Assembly (NCBI RefSeq): GCF_001695855.1 | Contig: NZ_MBSS01000012.1 | Location: 558,001 to 622,000, forward strand | DNA length: 64,000 nt | Source of the DNA: Ensifer sp. LC163 | GTDB taxonomy: Bacteria > Pseudomonadota > Alphaproteobacteria > Rhizobiales > Rhizobiaceae | Reading direction: 5' to 3' | Part shown: positions 62,844 to 64,000 of the stretch, piece after piece | Layout: every line of letters begins with the position of its first letter | Numbering within the stretch: position 1 is the stretch's first letter | Program-made: the position numbers and the translations under genes | The notes under the pieces: model-generated | The model's database searches: none | The model's input: the letters and a program-made list of their open reading frames with translations, nothing else | What the model was told of the DNA's origin: nothing

Positions 62844-63237
62844 CGCCCCGCAAGCCTTGACGCTCGGCATTGTCGAAACCTGGCCGTCTGGACGGGCACG
62901 ACCCGACGCCGATGGCGCGCTGCGCCGTGAGGTGCCTGCGACGGCTCAGCGTGTCACCGAGGCGCGGATCAATGAGCGCTGCCACGGCAGCCCTTGCGCC
63001 TGTGCGCGCGGTGTCGAGCGCCTACGGGCACGCATCAGGGTGCAATTTGGCAGCGGCCCCGGCCGATCCGTATGCACCCCGCGAGTGCTTTCCCCTCGAT
63101 CGACCCCGAAACGGGATTGACTGAACTTACCGGAAGGCATCCCAGACAGGCGCTCGCACGCCTCACCCAAGGTTATCCCAAAACGCAAAAAGCCCCGCGC
63201 AAGGCGGGGCTTTCAAATCGTATCTTGCAGCGCGTGC
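62844..63237. other. 394-bp intergenic region
   Basis: I see no credible gene; several short frames are GC-rich noise without good start signals. The region ends with the terminator of the ATP synthase operon. A short open frame from ATG at 62972 is not supported. Confidence 0.5.
63190..63214 (-). terminator. Terminator of the ATP synthase Fo operon
   Basis: AAAGCCCCGC-gcaag-GCGGGGCTTT; on the minus strand the stem is followed by TTGCGTTTTGGG, giving the U-rich tail. It begins 24 bases after the atpF stop. Confidence 0.9.
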
Positions 63238-63723
63238 TTAGTTCAGGCGCGACTTGACTTCGCCAAGTGCCCTCTTGAACAGCTCGCTCTGGGCGCCGGC
63301 GTCGGCCTTGGCAGCAACCACCTTTTCGGCAGCGCTGATCGCCAGATCGACGGCGGCTGAACGAACGGCGTTGATCGCGTCGCTCTCGGCCTGCTTGATC
63401 TTCTGTTCCGACAGCGCGGTCCGGCGGGCGACGAATTCTTCCGTCTTCTGCTTGGCTTCGGCGGTCAGCATTTCGGCTTCGCGCTGAGCGGCGGCAACGA
63501 TACCGGCAGCTTCCGCTTCGGCATCCTTGCGCTTGCGCTGGTACTCGGCAACGAGGCTCTGGGCTTCTTCGCGCAGGCGCTTGGCTTCCGCCAGCTCGTT
63601 GCTGATCTTGTCGGCGCGTCCGTCGAGCGCCTTGCCGATCATGCCCGGAACCTTGAGATAGGCGATCAGGACGAAGAACAGGATCAAGCCGACGAGGGCA
63701 TAGAAGGTCGCATCAAGATGCAT
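63238..63723 (-). CDS. atpF: ATP synthase subunit b
   Basis: 161 aa. One N-terminal TM helix (FYALVGLILFFVLIAYLKV, about residues 7-25) is followed by a long charged coiled coil rich in EAE/KRR typical of the peripheral stalk. It connects the Fo a subunit to F1. The ATG lies 13 bases from the stop of the b' subunit upstream on the same strand, as in the alphaproteobacterial atpIBEF'F order. Confidence 0.95.
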   Translation of the reverse strand: MHLDATFYALVGLILFFVLIAYLKVPGMIGKALDGRADKISNELAEAKRLREEAQSLVAEYQRKRKDAEAEAAGIVAAAQREAEMLTAEAKQKTEEFVARRTALSEQKIKQAESDAINAVRSAAVDLAISAAEKVVAAKADAGAQSELFKRALGEVKSRLN

Positions 63724-63736
63724 GGTTCAGTGCTCC

Positions 63737-64000
63737 TCAGTTACCGGCCGATGCCTTGACGGCAGCGACGATCTCAGCCTTGGTGACGGTGCCACCAATC
63801 AGCTGCTTGACGACAGCGGTCGCAGTTTCCTCGGCGATCACGCCGACGTCAGCGAGTGCCTTGGTCTTGATGTCGGCGATGCGGTCTTCCGCAGCGGCGA
63901 TCTTCTTGGAAAGATCGGCTTCGACAGCGTTGCGGTCGGCGACAGCCTTGGACTTGGCAGCTTCGCGCGCGCCGTCGGCGATCTGATGACCCTTGGCCTT
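63737..64000 (-). CDS. ATP synthase subunit b', C-terminal part
   Basis: The last 87 residues of a second peripheral-stalk subunit, open at the right edge: [20 protein letters not shown], then [20 protein letters not shown] and the C-terminus [15 protein letters not shown]. Photosynthetic and alphaproteobacterial ATP synthases use a b/b' heterodimer. The gene probably continues to an N-terminal TM helix outside the window. Stop is 13 bp before atpF. Confidence 0.9.
   Translation of the reverse strand, partial: KAKGHQIADGAREAAKSKAVADRNAVEADLSKKIAAAEDRIADIKTKALADVGVIAEETATAVVKQLIGGTVTKAEIVAAVKASAGN

Noticed and set aside
62844..63187. Short proteins from ATG at 62870 or 62972
   Set aside because: No ribosome site, no family resemblance and high-GC noise composition.
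1..64000. tRNA, rRNA, CRISPR array, IS element, prophage
   Set aside because: No cloverleaf-like sequence, no spaced direct repeats of CRISPR type, and no transposase or integrase translations were recognised.

Overview
The window looks like chromosomal DNA of a Rhizobiaceae alphaproteobacterium, most likely Ensifer/Sinorhizobium. The grounds are high GC, rhizobial families (BA14K, DUF1217, DUF6101-like, HPE1-like, bioMNY), rhizobial-type palindromic repeats, and alphaproteobacterial operator types (CtrA, LexA GTTC-N7-GTTC, EcfG). I see no tRNA or rRNA gene, CRISPR array, insertion sequence or prophage. Most of it is core or soft-core genome, with a few accessory-looking pockets.

Region by region. 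1-6.2 kb: a partial YcaQ-like gene, the biotin ECF transporter bioMNY running directly into an acyl-CoA ligase and an unusual thiolase, then a divergent thioesterase/oxidoreductase pair. 6.3-15.3 kb: a housekeeping series (HDAC-like hydrolase, xseB, dxs, tlyA, 5-methyluridine-type RNA methyltransferase) interrupted by a pirin gene and a chemoreceptor. 15.3-18.2 kb: a RIME-like repeat, a second chemoreceptor and a mosaic repeat. 18.2-22.5 kb: acyl-CoA dehydrogenase plus crotonase under a LiuR-like operator, a CorA/ZntB-type transporter and BA14K. 22.8-26.7 kb: a GH25 muramidase behind a CtrA box, then the glycine-betaine demethylase pair gbcA-gbcB behind a minus-strand cobalamin riboswitch. 26.9-34.9 kb: a conserved hypothetical, Sua5/TsaC, a FAD-linked dehydrogenase, a six-unit DUF1217 protein, a DUF6101-like protein and ubiA. 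35-41.6 kb: MipA/OmpV, an AraC regulator divergent from an Fsr-type exporter, and a PotD-like binding protein fused by overlap to a GGDEF-EAL membrane protein. 41.8-55 kb: purD, an HPE1-like secreted protein, glyS and glyQ flanking DUF2207, aroA and LemA, a broken P-loop kinase, sppA, a tRNA methyltransferase and DUF2007. 55-64 kb: polyprenyl synthase, TPR protein, ispE, moaB, a probable structured ncRNA, a small glycosyltransferase, a LexA-box radical SAM gene, rnhB and the end of the ATP synthase Fo operon.

The strongest unusual signals are four. (1) A complete cobalamin aptamer precedes gbcAB, with a 10-bp stem that buries the gbcA Shine-Dalgarno sequence; this would tie betaine demethylation to B12 status. 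(2) A two-gene operon resembles the Vibrio NspS-MbaA polyamine/c-di-GMP module. (3) A thiolase lacks its second catalytic cysteine and sits in an apparent biotin-uptake operon. (4) A dispersed mosaic repeat has covarying stems and places Shine-Dalgarno-like sequence before an ATG. dxs, ispE, the polyprenyl synthase and ubiA together cover several steps of isoprenoid and ubiquinone synthesis but are scattered over four loci.
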